A stretch of 64,000 nucleotides of DNA from Litsea cubeba (lineage: Eukaryota > Streptophyta > Magnoliopsida > Laurales > Lauraceae): contig CM022949.1 in NCBI GenBank assembly GCA_012931725.1, positions 2,772,939 through 2,836,938 on the forward strand. The letters run 5' to 3'. Shown here one piece after another: positions 10,301 through 19,852 of the stretch. Under the pieces are notes generated by a model. That model saw nothing but the letters and a program-made list of their open reading frames with translations. It had not been told where the DNA came from and did no database searches. Within the stretch, counting starts at the first letter, position 1, and each line of letters starts with the position of its first letter. Position numbers and translations under genes: made by a program.

Positions 10301-12188
10301 TTTCTTTATCACCAGTCATATGACTCGAACAGCCACTATCAAGGACCCATGGTGTTGTCTTCTTTTGTGCATTGAAAGCGGTTTGCACAATGAGAGATTT
10401 CTTGCCTTTTTCTGCACTTTTCTTTGCCCTCCAAGTTTTGACTAACTTGGGTTTCTTTTCAACCTGAATTGGTTTAGCAGTAGGCAGCCTACAATCCCTA
10501 GCCATGTGTCCAAAATTATGACACTTGTAGCACTCAATATTGTGGCTATTTAGGATTGAGAAAGGGTTCCTTCTCACAACTGGGCTGTTTCTCACATAGA
10601 ATTTACAATCTGCCCTTCTATGTCCATACCTATTGCAATGATAACAATAGCCATAAAATTTGTATCTTTTATATGGCTGGTTAGGCTTCATGTCCTTTCT
10701 CACTTGAATGGGCTCTTTTCTAGGCAGTGTGGGCTTCACAGAATTGGAAGGTGTAGTAACTTGCTTTACAAACACTGTCTCTACAGAAGGTGTAACCTTA
10801 GAAGATTCTCCATTCTCAAATCCTATTCCAAATCTGAAGTGAGGGGGTCTTTGAACTTTCAAAATTTCATTCAGCTTCAATGTACCATTGATAGCTTGAA
10901 ACTCCTTGAGCTTTTGTTTCATTTGCATATTTTCAGTCCTTGCTCCAAGGATTTCATTCTCAAGTTTCATCACTTCCTCAGTTTTGGTACAGATTTGTAT
11001 TTCTAGGACATCTACCATCCTTTTATACTCTTCTAATTCAGTTTTCAAAGCAATAACTGAAATTTCAGATTCATGAAGAAGTTTCAGATTTTTCTTACTT
11101 GATCTTCGCTCCTTGCTAAGCTCCTCAAGTGCAGCAATGAGCTCTTCTTCAAGATTCACTTCAGCCTCCTCTTCGTTTTCCAGCTCTTGCTCATCGTCTT
11201 CTTCAATAGTAACCATGAAGAGTGCTTCAGTCGCCTCGACTGATTCATCATCGTCCGAAGATTCAGACGTGCTGTCATTATGCTGACTGATGAAGCTCTT
11301 TGCTTTGCCCTTCTTTCTGAAATTCTTCTTCCATTTACTCTTATCAACATAAGAGTCATTCTCATTGTCTTCTTTCAGCGGGCACTTCGCAGCAAAGTGG
11401 CCAACACCGCCACAATTGAAGCATTTAAAGGGTAGCTTCCCTTTATACTTGCCATTGCTTCCTTTCTTCAGCCTTCTAATAAATTGAGCCTCAAGCTCAT
11501 CATCATCAGAATCATGACCAGCAATCTCTTTTGCCTTTTTCTGAACTTTGAAGGCCGCTTCTCTATCCGATGAAGACGTCTTACCTATGCGCATCTCATA
11601 GGCAGTGAGAGAACCATGCAGCTCATCCATTGAAAACTCGTTCAGATCTTTGGCTTCTTCTATGGCTGAGACTTTAGAATCAAACCGGGGAAGGAGAGAT
11701 CTTAGAACCTTTTTGACGATGACTGGTTCTTTAATCTCCTCTCCTAGTCCACGAATGTCATTCGTGACTTCATTCACCCGTTGCATGTAAGAATCAACAT
11801 TCTCGTTATCCTCCATGCGAAGCGACTCAAATTGGGAGCGATGAGTTTGCAATTTCGCTTCTTTGATCTTCTCATCTCCTTCATGGATGCTTTTCAGCTT
11901 ATCCCAGATTTCCTTGGCTGTCTTGCATGCTATAACTTTGATCAGCTCGCTGTCAACAAGGCCGCTAAAGAGTGCATTCTGCGCCTTAGAGTCGTTGTCT
12001 GCTAACTTCTTCGTTGCAGCATCAGTGGGTACAATGGCAGAATTGTAACCGACTCTGACAGTCTCCCAGACATCATAGCCAAGAGATTTGATGAAGGCCT
12101 GCATTCTAATCTTCCAAAAGCTGTAATTAGAACCATCAAACAACGGTGCTTTCATATTCGCTGTGCTGGTTGCCATGTGATTTGACAA
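7329..12188 (-). CDS. copia-1 Gag-Pol polyprotein, intact
   Basis: A single 1619-codon frame encodes every protein a copia element needs to copy itself. From the N-terminus: a Gag domain of the DUF4219/UBN2 type (about 15-200); a CCHC knuckle CFNCGGVGHFAAKC near 256; an acidic, coiled-coil-like stretch (about 300-440); two more knuckles near 512 and 551; aspartic protease with DSG near 615; GAG-pre-integrase with LWHKRLGH near 741; integrase with D near 805, D near 868 (LRSDRGGEF) and E near 902 (VVERKN); reverse transcriptase with FQMDVKSAFLNG near 1215 and YVDD near 1299; and RNase H with SDADWAG near 1467. No stop or frameshift is seen. The long coiled-coil Gag with several knuckles suggests the SIRE side of copia, but the lineage is uncertain. 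Confidence 0.95.
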   Translation of the reverse strand: MSNHMATSTANMKAPLFDGSNYSFWKIRMQAFIKSLGYDVWETVRVGYNSAIVPTDAATKKLADNDSKAQNALFSGLVDSELIKVIACKTAKEIWDKLKSIHEGDEKIKEAKLQTHRSQFESLRMEDNENVDSYMQRVNEVTNDIRGLGEEIKEPVIVKKVLRSLLPRFDSKVSAIEEAKDLNEFSMDELHGSLTAYEMRIGKTSSSDREAAFKVQKKAKEIAGHDSDDDELEAQFIRRLKKGSNGKYKGKLPFKCFNCGGVGHFAAKCPLKEDNENDSYVDKSKWKKNFRKKGKAKSFISQHNDSTSESSDDDESVEATEALFMVTIEEDDEQELENEEEAEVNLEEELIAALEELSKERRSSKKNLKLLHESEISVIALKTELEEYKRMVDVLEIQICTKTEEVMKLENEILGARTENMQMKQKLKEFQAINGTLKLNEILKVQRPPHFRFGIGFENGESSKVTPSVETVFVKQVTTPSNSVKPTLPRKEPIQVRKDMKPNQPYKRYKFYGYCYHCNRYGHRRADCKFYVRNSPVVRRNPFSILNSHNIECYKCHNFGHMARDCRLPTAKPIQVEKKPKLVKTWRAKKSAEKGKKSLIVQTAFNAQKKTTPWVLDSGCSSHMTGDKEKFIKLQHYEGGSVKFGNNDGAKIVGKGVVQLMANKIRSEEVLYVSGLRHNLLSVSQICDKGHEIVFTKNGFAIKKSSNGKTVATGSRTAGNLYTLSDGAEKTCLLSRSEESWLWHKRLGHLSFGNMSKICNSKAVRGMATVEKPSNPICDSCQKGKQTRVMFKTKEHHTKKPLELVHTDLCGPMRTQSTNGDKYFMLCIDDFTRMTWVLFLKHKHQALDRFKVFKAQVENMLGKQIKTLRSDRGGEFTSDEFTKYCEHHGIQRQYSAPRTPQQNGVVERKNRTVQEMARTMLIESKMADKYWKEAIHTAVYIQNRCLIRPHEDKTPYELWFGRKATVKHFRVFGSKCYIKRLEQNPGKFEERADEGIFLGYSSSSKAYRCLNKRTRKIIESADVRIDENHESKKVTHNDSPVYEDSSEIDDEVAEPDSEKAKDDSEDTSPRKKSTWVEQHPKDQIIGDPEAGVKTRQSVVSNYSLVSTIEPKTVAEASLDESWLKAMHEELEQIEKNSTWELVPRPTDKNVIGTKWVFRNKLNEDGQVIRNKARLVCKGYAQVEGIDFEETFAPVARLEAIRMFLALAAYKTFKVFQMDVKSAFLNGLLEEEVYIEQPDGFLISKNSDLVCKLKKALYGLKQAPRAWYARLDLYLRKIGFGKGLVDSNLYVKSDSSKQLVVIVYVDDIIFGGNDENMCRIFAEDMTKEFEMSMLGELKFFLGLQVQQLKNGIFISQMKYIKEMLKRFNMEDSKPVSTPMTTNTKLSKDDKASSVDHTTYRSMIGSLLYLTATRPDLLQAVCMVARFQASPTETHLTAVKRIFRYLKGTMELGIWYPKGKSFTLVAYSDADWAGCVDDRKSTSGGAFYLGDRLVAWHSKKQDSVSLSTAEAEYIAAATCCTQVLWMRQMLSDLGVPTTDPTPILCDNTSAIHISKNPVQHSRTKHVAIRYHFLKDKVANGEVKLEYVPTTEQVADIFTKPLPKEVFEYLRKKLGVTHSPTP

Positions 12189-12229
12189 AGATCACCCTTA
12201 GCGTGTTAAGCTTATCAAGGGAAACCTTA

Positions 12230-12242
12230 CGCTCTGATACCA
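12230..12242 (-). other. copia-1 primer binding site
   Basis: On the minus strand this reads TGGTATCAGAGCG, two bases inside the 5' LTR. It is the usual copia site, complementary to the 3' end of initiator tRNA-Met. Confidence 0.9.
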
Positions 12243-12244
12243 AT

Positions 12245-13524
12245 TGTTAGATCTCGTGATCACTGAGAGGGGGGGGTGAATCAGTGATCTCTTTTAACCA
12301 GGTCCTTGCTAACAACAATTCAAATCAAACCACACAATTGACACCAGATTTTACGTGGTTCACCAAAAGGCTACGTCCACGGTTCAATCCCGTCCGAACA
12401 ACAATCCGGTACAGGTCTGAATCTTATTTAGTCGCACCGACGACAAAGAGCACCAACCCTTAAATTCAGATAGCACCAACTATCTAGGAAGCACCGACTC
12501 CCTTAGGTTTCAGATAGCACCAACTATCTAGGAAGCACCGACTCCCTTAGGTTTCAGATAGCACCAACTATCTAGGAAGCTACAACTCCCTTTACAATTT
12601 GTCTGCACCCACAGACAGGATCACCAAACCCCAAAACACCAAGCACCAACTTGATGATTACAGCAAAGAAGATAAACTGATCTACAGCCCTTTCCCCTCT
12701 ACAATTCTCTCTCTCTCAATCCCTTACAAATAGAAATCTAAAGCATAAAAGAGAGACTTATCTTATGAACGAAAATACCATCTTCATGAGGCTTCAAATT
12801 CGTCCACACTTGCTGTAGAAAGTTGCTCCACAACAGCAAGACACAAGCACCTTCTTCTCCAAGCACTCTTCTCTCCAAAACTCTCTCAAACTCTTCTTTC
12901 TTTGATGCTTGTTATTGAAAACGAGATTAGGAGTGTTTATATAGGTTTTAGCAACCCCAAAGAGTGTCCAAAATAGGCTACAATTCGTTTAGAAAGAGTC
13001 CCAAACGAATTACAAAAAATTCCTAACTTTTAGCAAAAGACTTCTAATTCTGCGTTACTTGCTGTCTGTGTGTGCTCGGTCGACATCATACTTTGCTCGG
13101 TCGACCGGGTGAACTGGGCGCCTGACGAACTTTCAAAAAGTTGTAAGTTGTCAAATTCTGGAACCCGAGCTCGGTCGACATCCTGGACGCCTCGGTCGAC
13201 CGCGTGCATGCTCGGTTGACCGCACCAGGAGTTGTATCGACCGGATGACCTCTGTGTCAAAAAATAACTGTAAGCTCTGATTTTGCACTTTCTTCATGCT
13301 CGGTCGACCGGCCAGGGAGCTCGGTCGACCGGGTACACTGCACCAGGAAAAACTGATTTTCTTCACTGTTTTCCTTTTTCATTCTTCTTGAGCTCTATCA
13401 CTTCCACTCTTTCAACACATGATTGAGACATAGTGTTGACAATAATTCCAATACAATTTGATGCTTGAGACACCAAACACACCAATGCTTCAAGATTCAA
13501 CTCAATGCATCTCAAATTCCAACA
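12245..13524 (-). repeat. copia-1 5' LTR (promoter copy)
   Basis: This 1280-bp LTR drives the minus-strand element. TATATAAA lies on the minus strand at 12937-12944. A cluster of palindromes lies upstream of it in the inferred U3, at 13070-13345. Confidence 0.93.
13070..13345. promoter_or_regulatory. Cluster of CGGTCGACCG palindromes in copia-1 U3
   Basis: Four perfect 10-bp palindromes CGGTCGACCG lie at 13098-13107, 13193-13202, 13301-13310 and 13322-13331. At least four degenerate or half sites lie between them (near 13077, 13172, 13211 and 13235). The cluster is about 130-400 bp upstream of the TATA-like box in the direction of element transcription. The variant with T in place of the central C contains TTGACC, a W-box core. 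A role as an enhancer is an inference. Confidence 0.7.
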
Positions 13525-14475
13525 CAACAGCCCCCTGCGTCATCTTCATCCTCATCCTATCATCACCCCTCATCTCACCAATCCAACTCAGACAAAATCG
13601 TGGGCCACCTACCTGCACTTCCACCTGCGCCTGCTCCTGCATTATCTTCTCTTCTTCTTCCCTACACCCACCTTCTTCTTCTTTTCCTTCTTCCCTGCAC
13701 CCACCTGCACTTCCACCTGCGCCTGCACCCACCTGCACTTCCACCTGCGCCTGCTCCTGCATCATCTTCTCTCCTTCCCCATCTTCTTCTTCTTCCTCCC
13801 ACGCTCACCCTGCACCTCCTCACTCAACACAGAACTGGGTTCTGTCATGAAGTTTTGCTCCAACTCTTCCTTCTTCGTTTCCTTCTTCCCTGCACTCTCT
13901 TCCTCTTCTTTTCTTTTTTCTTTCTTCCTTTCCTCTTCTTTCTTCTCTCCCTTTCTTTTGCAACCCACACATTGCTTTTATTATTTGGGTCCACTGTGCA
14001 GGCGCCCATCACCTCCTCCTCACTTTCCACCCTCCCTGTAACCCCCACTCCATCTCACCCACAATAGCCTGCTGCCCCCACTCCTCCTCCTTCTCCATCT
14101 CTTTCCTTCCTCCTTTCCTCTTCTCCTTTCTCTGCACTCCATTCTCCCTTTCTCTCCCACGCCCTGCCCAGCCCACTGTGCAGGCGCCCCTCACCTCCTC
14201 CTCACTTTCCACCCTCCCTGCAACCCCCACTCCATCTCACCCACAATAGCCTGCTGCCCCCGCTCCTCCTCCTTCTCCCTCTCTTTCCTTCCTCCTTTCC
14301 TCTTCTCCTTTCTCTGCTCTCCATCATCCATTTCTCTCCCACATGTACCCTGCCCAACCCACTGTGCAGGCGCCCATCACCTCCTCCTCACTTTCCACCC
14401 TCCCTGCTGCACTCTCGCTGCACACCCCAAACCCATGCACCCACCTGTACACCAGGAACTCCCTCATCCTTCCCT

Positions 14476-14519
<44 letters not shown>

Positions 14520-14545
14520 TACACCCACCTGCTACACCCTGCACT
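13525..14545 (+). repeat. Polypyrimidine tract, right half, with tandem duplication and (TC)n
   Basis: This continues the pyrimidine-rich interior of Helitron A after the copia insertion. A unit of about 185 bp, starting GTGCAGGCGCCC, recurs at about 13994, 14176 and 14364. A (TC)n microsatellite covers about 14479-14516. The long open frames on the plus strand come from composition, not coding. Confidence 0.75.
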
Positions 14546-15060
14546 TCAACCTCACATGCACCATCGTTTTCCACCACAACCAGCCAACCAAACAGCTTCT
14601 GAAATTGGCCATTGTTTCTGCTATAGTTTCCACAAACTGTCACTACTTTTTTTCCTCTAGATATACTGTAACATAACAGGCTGAATGAATTGTCTAACAC
14701 GATAAGTTCTACTCTTTTTTGTCTTTTGGTTTACTTGTGTATTTTAGTTCCTTCAGTGCCTCATGTCACTACTCTTACTGCATCATCTTCTCTTTGTTAG
14801 TACTACTCCACTAATATGATTTTCTGAGAGACATCTCCTATAGGATTGAGAGGCTCCTTTCCATATACATAAGGCAAGAGTCTCTCCTAAAGTTTGAAAA
14901 TTTTGCAACGCCCTGTTTGAACATATCCTAGAAAGCTTTAACAATCATGATCATCGTCAAGCTGTTATTGGTTTTAAGAGCTCTACTATTGGGCTAAAAT
15001 TAAGCCATGTCGTTGTAAATACCAACTACTGGCTAGGACCCAACAAAGTGGGTGTGTATG
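14546..15060. other. Unassigned interior of Helitron A
   Basis: Moderately AT-rich sequence between the pyrimidine tract and the T-rich array. It has no recognisable gene. It might be intron or UTR captured from a host gene, but I cannot name one. Confidence 0.35.
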
Positions 15061-15099
15061 ATTTTCTAATTAACAAGTTTGAGTGTATGATTTTTTCTG

Positions 15100-16530
15100 T
15101 TTATTTTTTTACATTCATTCCTTCTTTACTGGTATTATTTATTTTTATCATGTCGTTTTATTTTTATTATTATATTTTGATGATGAGGACAATTTATTTA
15201 GATTTTCATTTTTTTTATTTTTTACATTCATTCATTTTTTATTAATATTATTTATTATTGTCATGTAGTTTTAATATTATTATTATTTGATGCAAAGGCT
15301 AGGTTATTTAGATTTCTGTTTTTTATTCATTCTGTTTATTTTTTACATTCATTCCGTTTTTTATTAATATTATTTAAAAAAATTAGTCCTTTTTAGTGAT
15401 CATTTAATAGTGGGCCCATTAAAATAGGGATGGGAAAAAATGGAGATAAATTAGGGATGTGGATGTTGGTAGAGAGGAGAGAAATAAGGAAAGAAAAATT
15501 AATTTAAGCCTTTCTAGTGATCATTTAATAGTGGGCCATTAAAATAGGGAAGGGAGAAAAAATTGGAGATAAACTAGAGATGTTGACGTACGTTGGTAGA
15601 GAGGAGAGAAATAAGGGGAGAAAATTAGGAGAGAAGACAAAAAATAGGAGTTTCAGAATTATTTAAATTTCCTTGATTGAGATTTCTGTTTTTATTTTTA
15701 TTGTTTAGTTTTTTACATTCATTCCTTCTTTATTAATATTATTTATTTTTATCATGTAGTTCCATTTTTATTATTATGATTTTGATGAAGAGGCTGGTTT
15801 ATTTAGATTTAGATTTTTTAATTTTTTCTGTTTATTTTTTACATTCATTCCTTCTTTATTAGTATTATTTTTTTCTATCATGTAGTTCTATTTTTATTAT
15901 TATATTTTGGTGACGAGGCGATTTATTTAGATTCCTGTTTTTTTATTTATTCTGTTTATTTTATAAAAATTTATTGATTGAGATTTCTATTTTTTAAATT
16001 TTTTCTGTTTATTTTTTACATTCATTCCTTCTTTATTAATATTATTTATTTTTATCATGTATTTCCATTTTTATTATTATATTTTGATGAAGAGGCCGGC
16101 TTATTTAGATTTATGTTTTTTTTATATTTTATGTTTATTTTTTACATTTATTCCTTCTTTATTAGTATTACTTATTTTTATCATGTAGTCCTATTTTTAT
16201 TATTATATTTTGATGACGAGGATGGTTTATTTAGATTTCTATTTCTTTATTTTTTCCAGTTTATTTTTTACATTCATTCCTTTTTTTATTAGTATTATTT
16301 ATTTTTATCATGTAGTTTTATTTTTATTATTATATTTTGATGAAGAGGCCGGTTTATTTAGATTTATATTTTTAAAATTTTTAGTTTATTTTTTACATTC
16401 ATTGATTTTTTTATTAATATTATTTATTTTGTCATGTTCTTCTATTGTTATTATTATCATTTGATGAAATCTTTTCTGTTTATTTTTTACATTCATTCCT
16501 TTTTTATTAATATTATTTATTAAAACATCC
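15100..16530 (+). repeat. T-rich tandem array, unit about 115-130 bp
   Basis: About ten diverged copies can be followed by the motif TTTTTACATTCATTCC, near 15107, 15220, 15339, 15710, 15836, 16012, 16139, 16267, 16389 and 16484. Each continues into ATTATTTATTTTTATCATG and then a TTTTGATGA-type block. The array lies in the 3' part of Helitron A, where Helitrons often carry minisatellites. Open frames here are Phe/Tyr/Ile runs caused by T-richness. Confidence 0.75.
15381..15640 (+). repeat. About 125-bp direct duplication inserted in the T-rich array
   Basis: Two copies start near 15384 and 15510. Both contain AGTGATCATTTAATAGTGGG and GGTAGAGAGGAGAGAAATAA. They break the rhythm of the surrounding array and are purine-rich where the array is pyrimidine-rich. 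Confidence 0.6.
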
Positions 16531-16704
16531 ATACTTAAAACATAAGTCACTAAAATAAACAAGTCTAAATAAGGTAAAATATAAACTGAATATGGGTTGG
16601 GCCCAAACGTTGGTTGACCCATGGATCATTGGTTTGTCATGTGTCATAAGGAGACAATCTAGGTTTCAAAAGAAAGCTCATGTCAAATGGTTAGGAATGT
16701 GGTA

Positions 16705-16882
16705 CAGTTTCTTTTATCAGAGAGGTCCTTTTTTCACATAGACTTACTTTAAAGAAAAAGATAAATTTAGGTTAAATTTATATAAATATAGTTCAGTTTC
16801 TTTTATCAGAGAGGTCCTTTTTTCACATTGACTTACTTTAAAGAAAAAGATAAATTTAGGTTAAATTTATATAAATATAGTT
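16705..16882 (+). repeat. 89-bp perfect-looking tandem duplication
   Basis: The segments from 16705 and 16794 both start CAGTTTCTTTTATCAGAGAG and run to ATTTATATAAATATAGTT with almost no differences by eye. The duplication is therefore recent compared with the T-rich array beside it. Confidence 0.75.
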
Positions 16883-17656
16883 CACTTCTATTGAACTTTT
16901 TTGGAAAATATATAGACCCATACTGTGTAATGATAGACATTGTGTGGGTGGGTGAGTTTAGGTCCCTTGTACATCCCCATACCCTCATGCACACGCACCC
17001 ACACCCCAGACCAAGCATAAGAAGGCGAAACAGAGCAGATATTTATTTGAGCTCTACTATGAGTCGAGCTGAATTTCATGCTTGATTGTAAATACAATTT
17101 GCATGTACCAGATATGCCCGAGCATCCATAATCAGGCATCAATTGCATTTAATAATAGTATTTGTATTAGATTGACCATACATAAGACTTTTTATATCTA
17201 GCATTCTGAAAAAATAGGATAAAACTAAACCCACATACTATGTTCCTGCGAGTGTAGCTTTTCCCTTGATTCGTTTGGTGGGTCCTATGATAAACATCCA
17301 CAATTAGGCATGAATTGCTTTTAATAATCTTTTCTAATATCCTTTGTTGTATCTTTTTTATTGTATATTTTTTAAATTTTCATTTCATGCTTTTTACCAG
17401 TGAAAAAAATAAATTGGTTGGTCTGCTAGCTTATAGCTCTAAAATGAAATGGTCAAACTTTGAATCAGGTTGATATTATATGAGATCAAACTTTGTAATT
17501 TATTTTTTCTATCTTCCTTTATTTTTCCATTTTAAATTTGTAACGATCACATATTAATCCCTTTTTGTTCTGCACAACCCATGTATTAAATGTAGCTTGT
17601 ATGTTTACTGGGTGTCTACTTTTAACTTAAATTGGATTTTCTCATTATGAATTAAA
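16883..17656 (+). other. Helitron A 3' flank interior, module shared with Helitron B
   Basis: No gene is seen. The stretch at about 17515-17572 (CCATTTTAAATTTGTA, then GATC and CATATTA) recurs at about 20240-20305 inside Helitron B. This supports common ancestry of the two elements. Two short imperfect copies of a CATCCA/AGGCAT/AATTGC block lie near 17125 and 17297. Confidence 0.5.
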
Positions 17657-17689
17657 GGCCCGCGTTGGGCGTGGGCCGCGAAGTGCTAA
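17657..17689 (+). other. Helitron 3' terminus: hairpin plus CTAA
   Basis: GGCCCGCG (17657-17664) pairs with CGTGGGCC (17670-17677), with one G-T pair, around a 5-base loop TTGGG. Eight bases later the element ends in CTAA (17686-17689), followed by T. A GC hairpin about 10 bp before CTRR is the transposition terminator of plant Helitrons. The next Helitron 5' block starts immediately after it. Confidence 0.75.
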
Positions 17690-17778
17690 TTATATAATAA
17701 AAGACAGCAGGTGATTCTCCGGAGATCGACACGTGGCGGCAGGGGATTGTGTGGGAAGAGGACACGCGGCAGCCTACA

Positions 17779-18460
17779 ATAGTGTCTCTCTCTTTATCTC
17801 TTGATTTTGGTGGGGCCCATCATGTTAGGAAGAGAGTCTAAGGAATAAATCTGGTGGATTGAAATTTTCAATTTCAAAACCATCGAATACTCTCTATCTC
17901 TATCTCACCAATTCAAATTGCATGGAGTCCTTCTTTTTCCCATCCCAACCAATGAAAAGCTATCCATTCCCTTGGTCAGCAGAAGCCTCTTCATTTTCCC
18001 ATCCCAACCAATGGAAAATTCTGATGGGGCCCATCATGTTAGGAAGAGAGACTAAGGAATAAATCTGATGGCCCCATCATGTTAGAAAGAAAGTCGATAA
18101 GTCAAGACTCTCCATTCCCTTGCCATCCGAAGAATAGTGTCTCTCTCTTTATCTCTTAATTTTGGTGGGGCCCATCATGTTAGGAAGAGAGTCTAACGAA
18201 TAAATCTGGTGGGCCCATCATGTTAGGAAGAAAGTCAATAAATCAAGATTGAAGTTTTCAATTTCAAAACCATCGAGTACTCTCTATCTCTATCTCACCA
18301 ATTCAGATTGCATGGAGTCCTCCTTTTTTTTCCCATCCCAACCAATGAAAAGCTCTCCATTCCCTGGGTCAATAGAAGCCTCCTTCTTTTTTCCGTCCCA
18401 ACCAATGAAAAGCTTTCCATTCCCTTGCCAGCAGAAGAATAAGAGTATCCATGCATAAAA
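17779..18460 (+). repeat. Direct duplication in Helitron B leader
   Basis: Two segments recur at offsets of about 354 and 390 bp. One contains ATAGTGTCTCTCTCTTTATC and GGTGGGGCCCATCATGTTAG (17779 and 18133). The other contains TTTTCAATTTCAAAACCATC and CATGGAGTCCT (17862 and 18252). Frames of 67-69 codons here are repeats of one another and not genes. Confidence 0.65.
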
Positions 18461-18479
18461 AGATCGTTGCTCAAACAGT

Positions 18480-19495
18480 GGTGCTTTTGTTTTTAACAGT
18501 GTGTGTTATCAATAAGTTGATTCTTTCTACTTCTTCACAACTTCACACGGCAATCAAGAGTCATCTATATCAAGGTATTTTTCCCTTATTTCTTATCATG
18601 TTCGGTTAGGTTGGTGGGGTTGTGAGATGGAGTTGTTTGAATGTTTTGGTTCGTTGATGCTTGATGGAATCATTGTATAGGTATAGGGTTGGGTTGAGTT
18701 GGGTTAATTGGCCTGATGCATGAAAAAGGAAACTTTCCTACATCTCTACTATTTTTATCCCTTGATTATAGGTCACAATAAATTTAATATTAAATAGGCT
18801 ATGATCAATTAGTGCAATAGGCCATTATAATTTAATATTACAGATATCAGTTAATTAAAATTAGTTAGTAAGATTATATAATGGTAATTGTTGGGTTGGC
18901 CTCATGCATGAAAAAGGAAACTTTCCTACATCTCTACTATTTTTATCCCTTGATTATAGGTCACAGTAGATTTAATATTAAATAGGCTATGATCAATTAG
19001 TGCAATAGGCCATTATAATTTAATATTACAGATTTCAGTTAATTAAAATCAGTTAGTAAGATTATATAATGGTAATTTTTATATGAAATCAACTAAAATT
19101 ATTGCAACAAGTGCTTTTGTTTTTAACAGTGTGCATTATCAATAAGTTGATTCTTTCCCATATTTTTTATCATGTTCGGTTGGGTTGGTGGGGTTGTGAG
19201 ATGAAGTTGTTTGGATGTTTCGGTTGGATGATGATTGATGGAATGTTTGTATAGGTATAGAGTTGGGTTGGGTTGGCCTCATGCATGAAAAAGGAAACTT
19301 TCTACATCTCTTATATTTTTATCCCTTGATTATAGGTCACAGTAGATTTAATATTAAATAGGTTATGATCAATTAGAAATATTAAATTATATTAGTGCAA
19401 TAGGCCATCATAATTTAATATTACAGATTTCAGTTAATTAAAATCAGTTAGTAAGATTATATAATGGTAATTTTTATATGAAATCAACTAAAATT
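18480..19495 (+). repeat. Three-copy repeat in Helitron B leader
   Basis: A unit of about 185 bp, starting near GCATGAAAAAGGAAAC, begins at about 18711, 18899 and 19276. It runs through TCCCTTGATTATAGGTCACA and TTAGTAAGATTATATAATGG. A second module (GTGCTTTTGTTTTTAACAGT) occurs at 18481 and about 19109, so a larger block was duplicated and partly lost. Confidence 0.7.
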
Positions 19496-19852
19496 ATCTA
19501 CGTGTGACCAATTGGACCCATTCATATTTCTATTTGCTCGTTTGAACACCAGGGCCTATCTACATATGACTGACTAGAGCTAATCCATCTACTGTGACCT
19601 ATAATCAAGCGATAACAAATAATACCGATTTTCATCTACTGTGACCCATATCTCCCACTATCTCTACATCTCTCTTACATTATTCAATTTGGATCAACCA
19701 TTCTTAATACAAAAAATTAAGGCCCATTTTATATTTGAATTGAATTGAAAGAAGACCATCATATCTTCATCTATCTCTCTGTGGATGGCTATGATAAATC
19801 AAACCGATATTTAATATTGATATGCAACCCATGGTGGGCCCAACTGTCTAAT

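Larger units (their letters stand above)
5645..13524 (-). mobile_element. Complete, very young Ty1/copia retrotransposon (copia-1)
   Basis: Two long LTRs (5645-6925 and 12245-13524) begin TGTTAGATCTCG and end TTCCAACA on the plus strand. The 5-bp duplication CAACA flanks the element at 5640-5644 and 13525-13529. Aligned by eye, the LTRs differ only in the length of one G run near 5670 (nine versus eight), so the insertion is very recent. The element reads on the minus strand, with the 5' LTR at right, then the Met-type PBS, the gag-pol frame and the polypurine tract. It interrupts the polypyrimidine part of Helitron A. All parts needed for autonomy appear present. Confidence 0.95.
4268..17689 (+). 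mobile_element. Probable non-autonomous Helitron (Helitron A), split by a copia element
   Basis: The left end is inferred from a terminal block shared with two other places in the window: an A/T tract, then AAAGCAGCAG, then GCGACACGTGGC. The right end is a GC hairpin followed by CTAA, the classical plant Helitron 3' signature, next to a T as expected for insertion into an A/T dinucleotide. With the 7.9-kb copia insertion (5640-13529) removed, the element is about 5.5 kb. It has no Rep or helicase. The interior is a polypyrimidine tract followed by a T-rich tandem array. The canonical 5' TC is not evident, so the left boundary is approximate. Pairing these two ends as one element is an inference. 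Confidence 0.5.

Noticed and set aside
13458..14067. Open frames of 130-200 codons
   Set aside because: They fall in the same polypyrimidine tract and start inside the copia-1 LTR. They are compositional artefacts.
15048..16464. Hydrophobic frames of 61-104 codons that look like membrane proteins
   Set aside because: T-rich tandem repeats encode Phe, Tyr, Leu and Ile in any frame. They are not genes.
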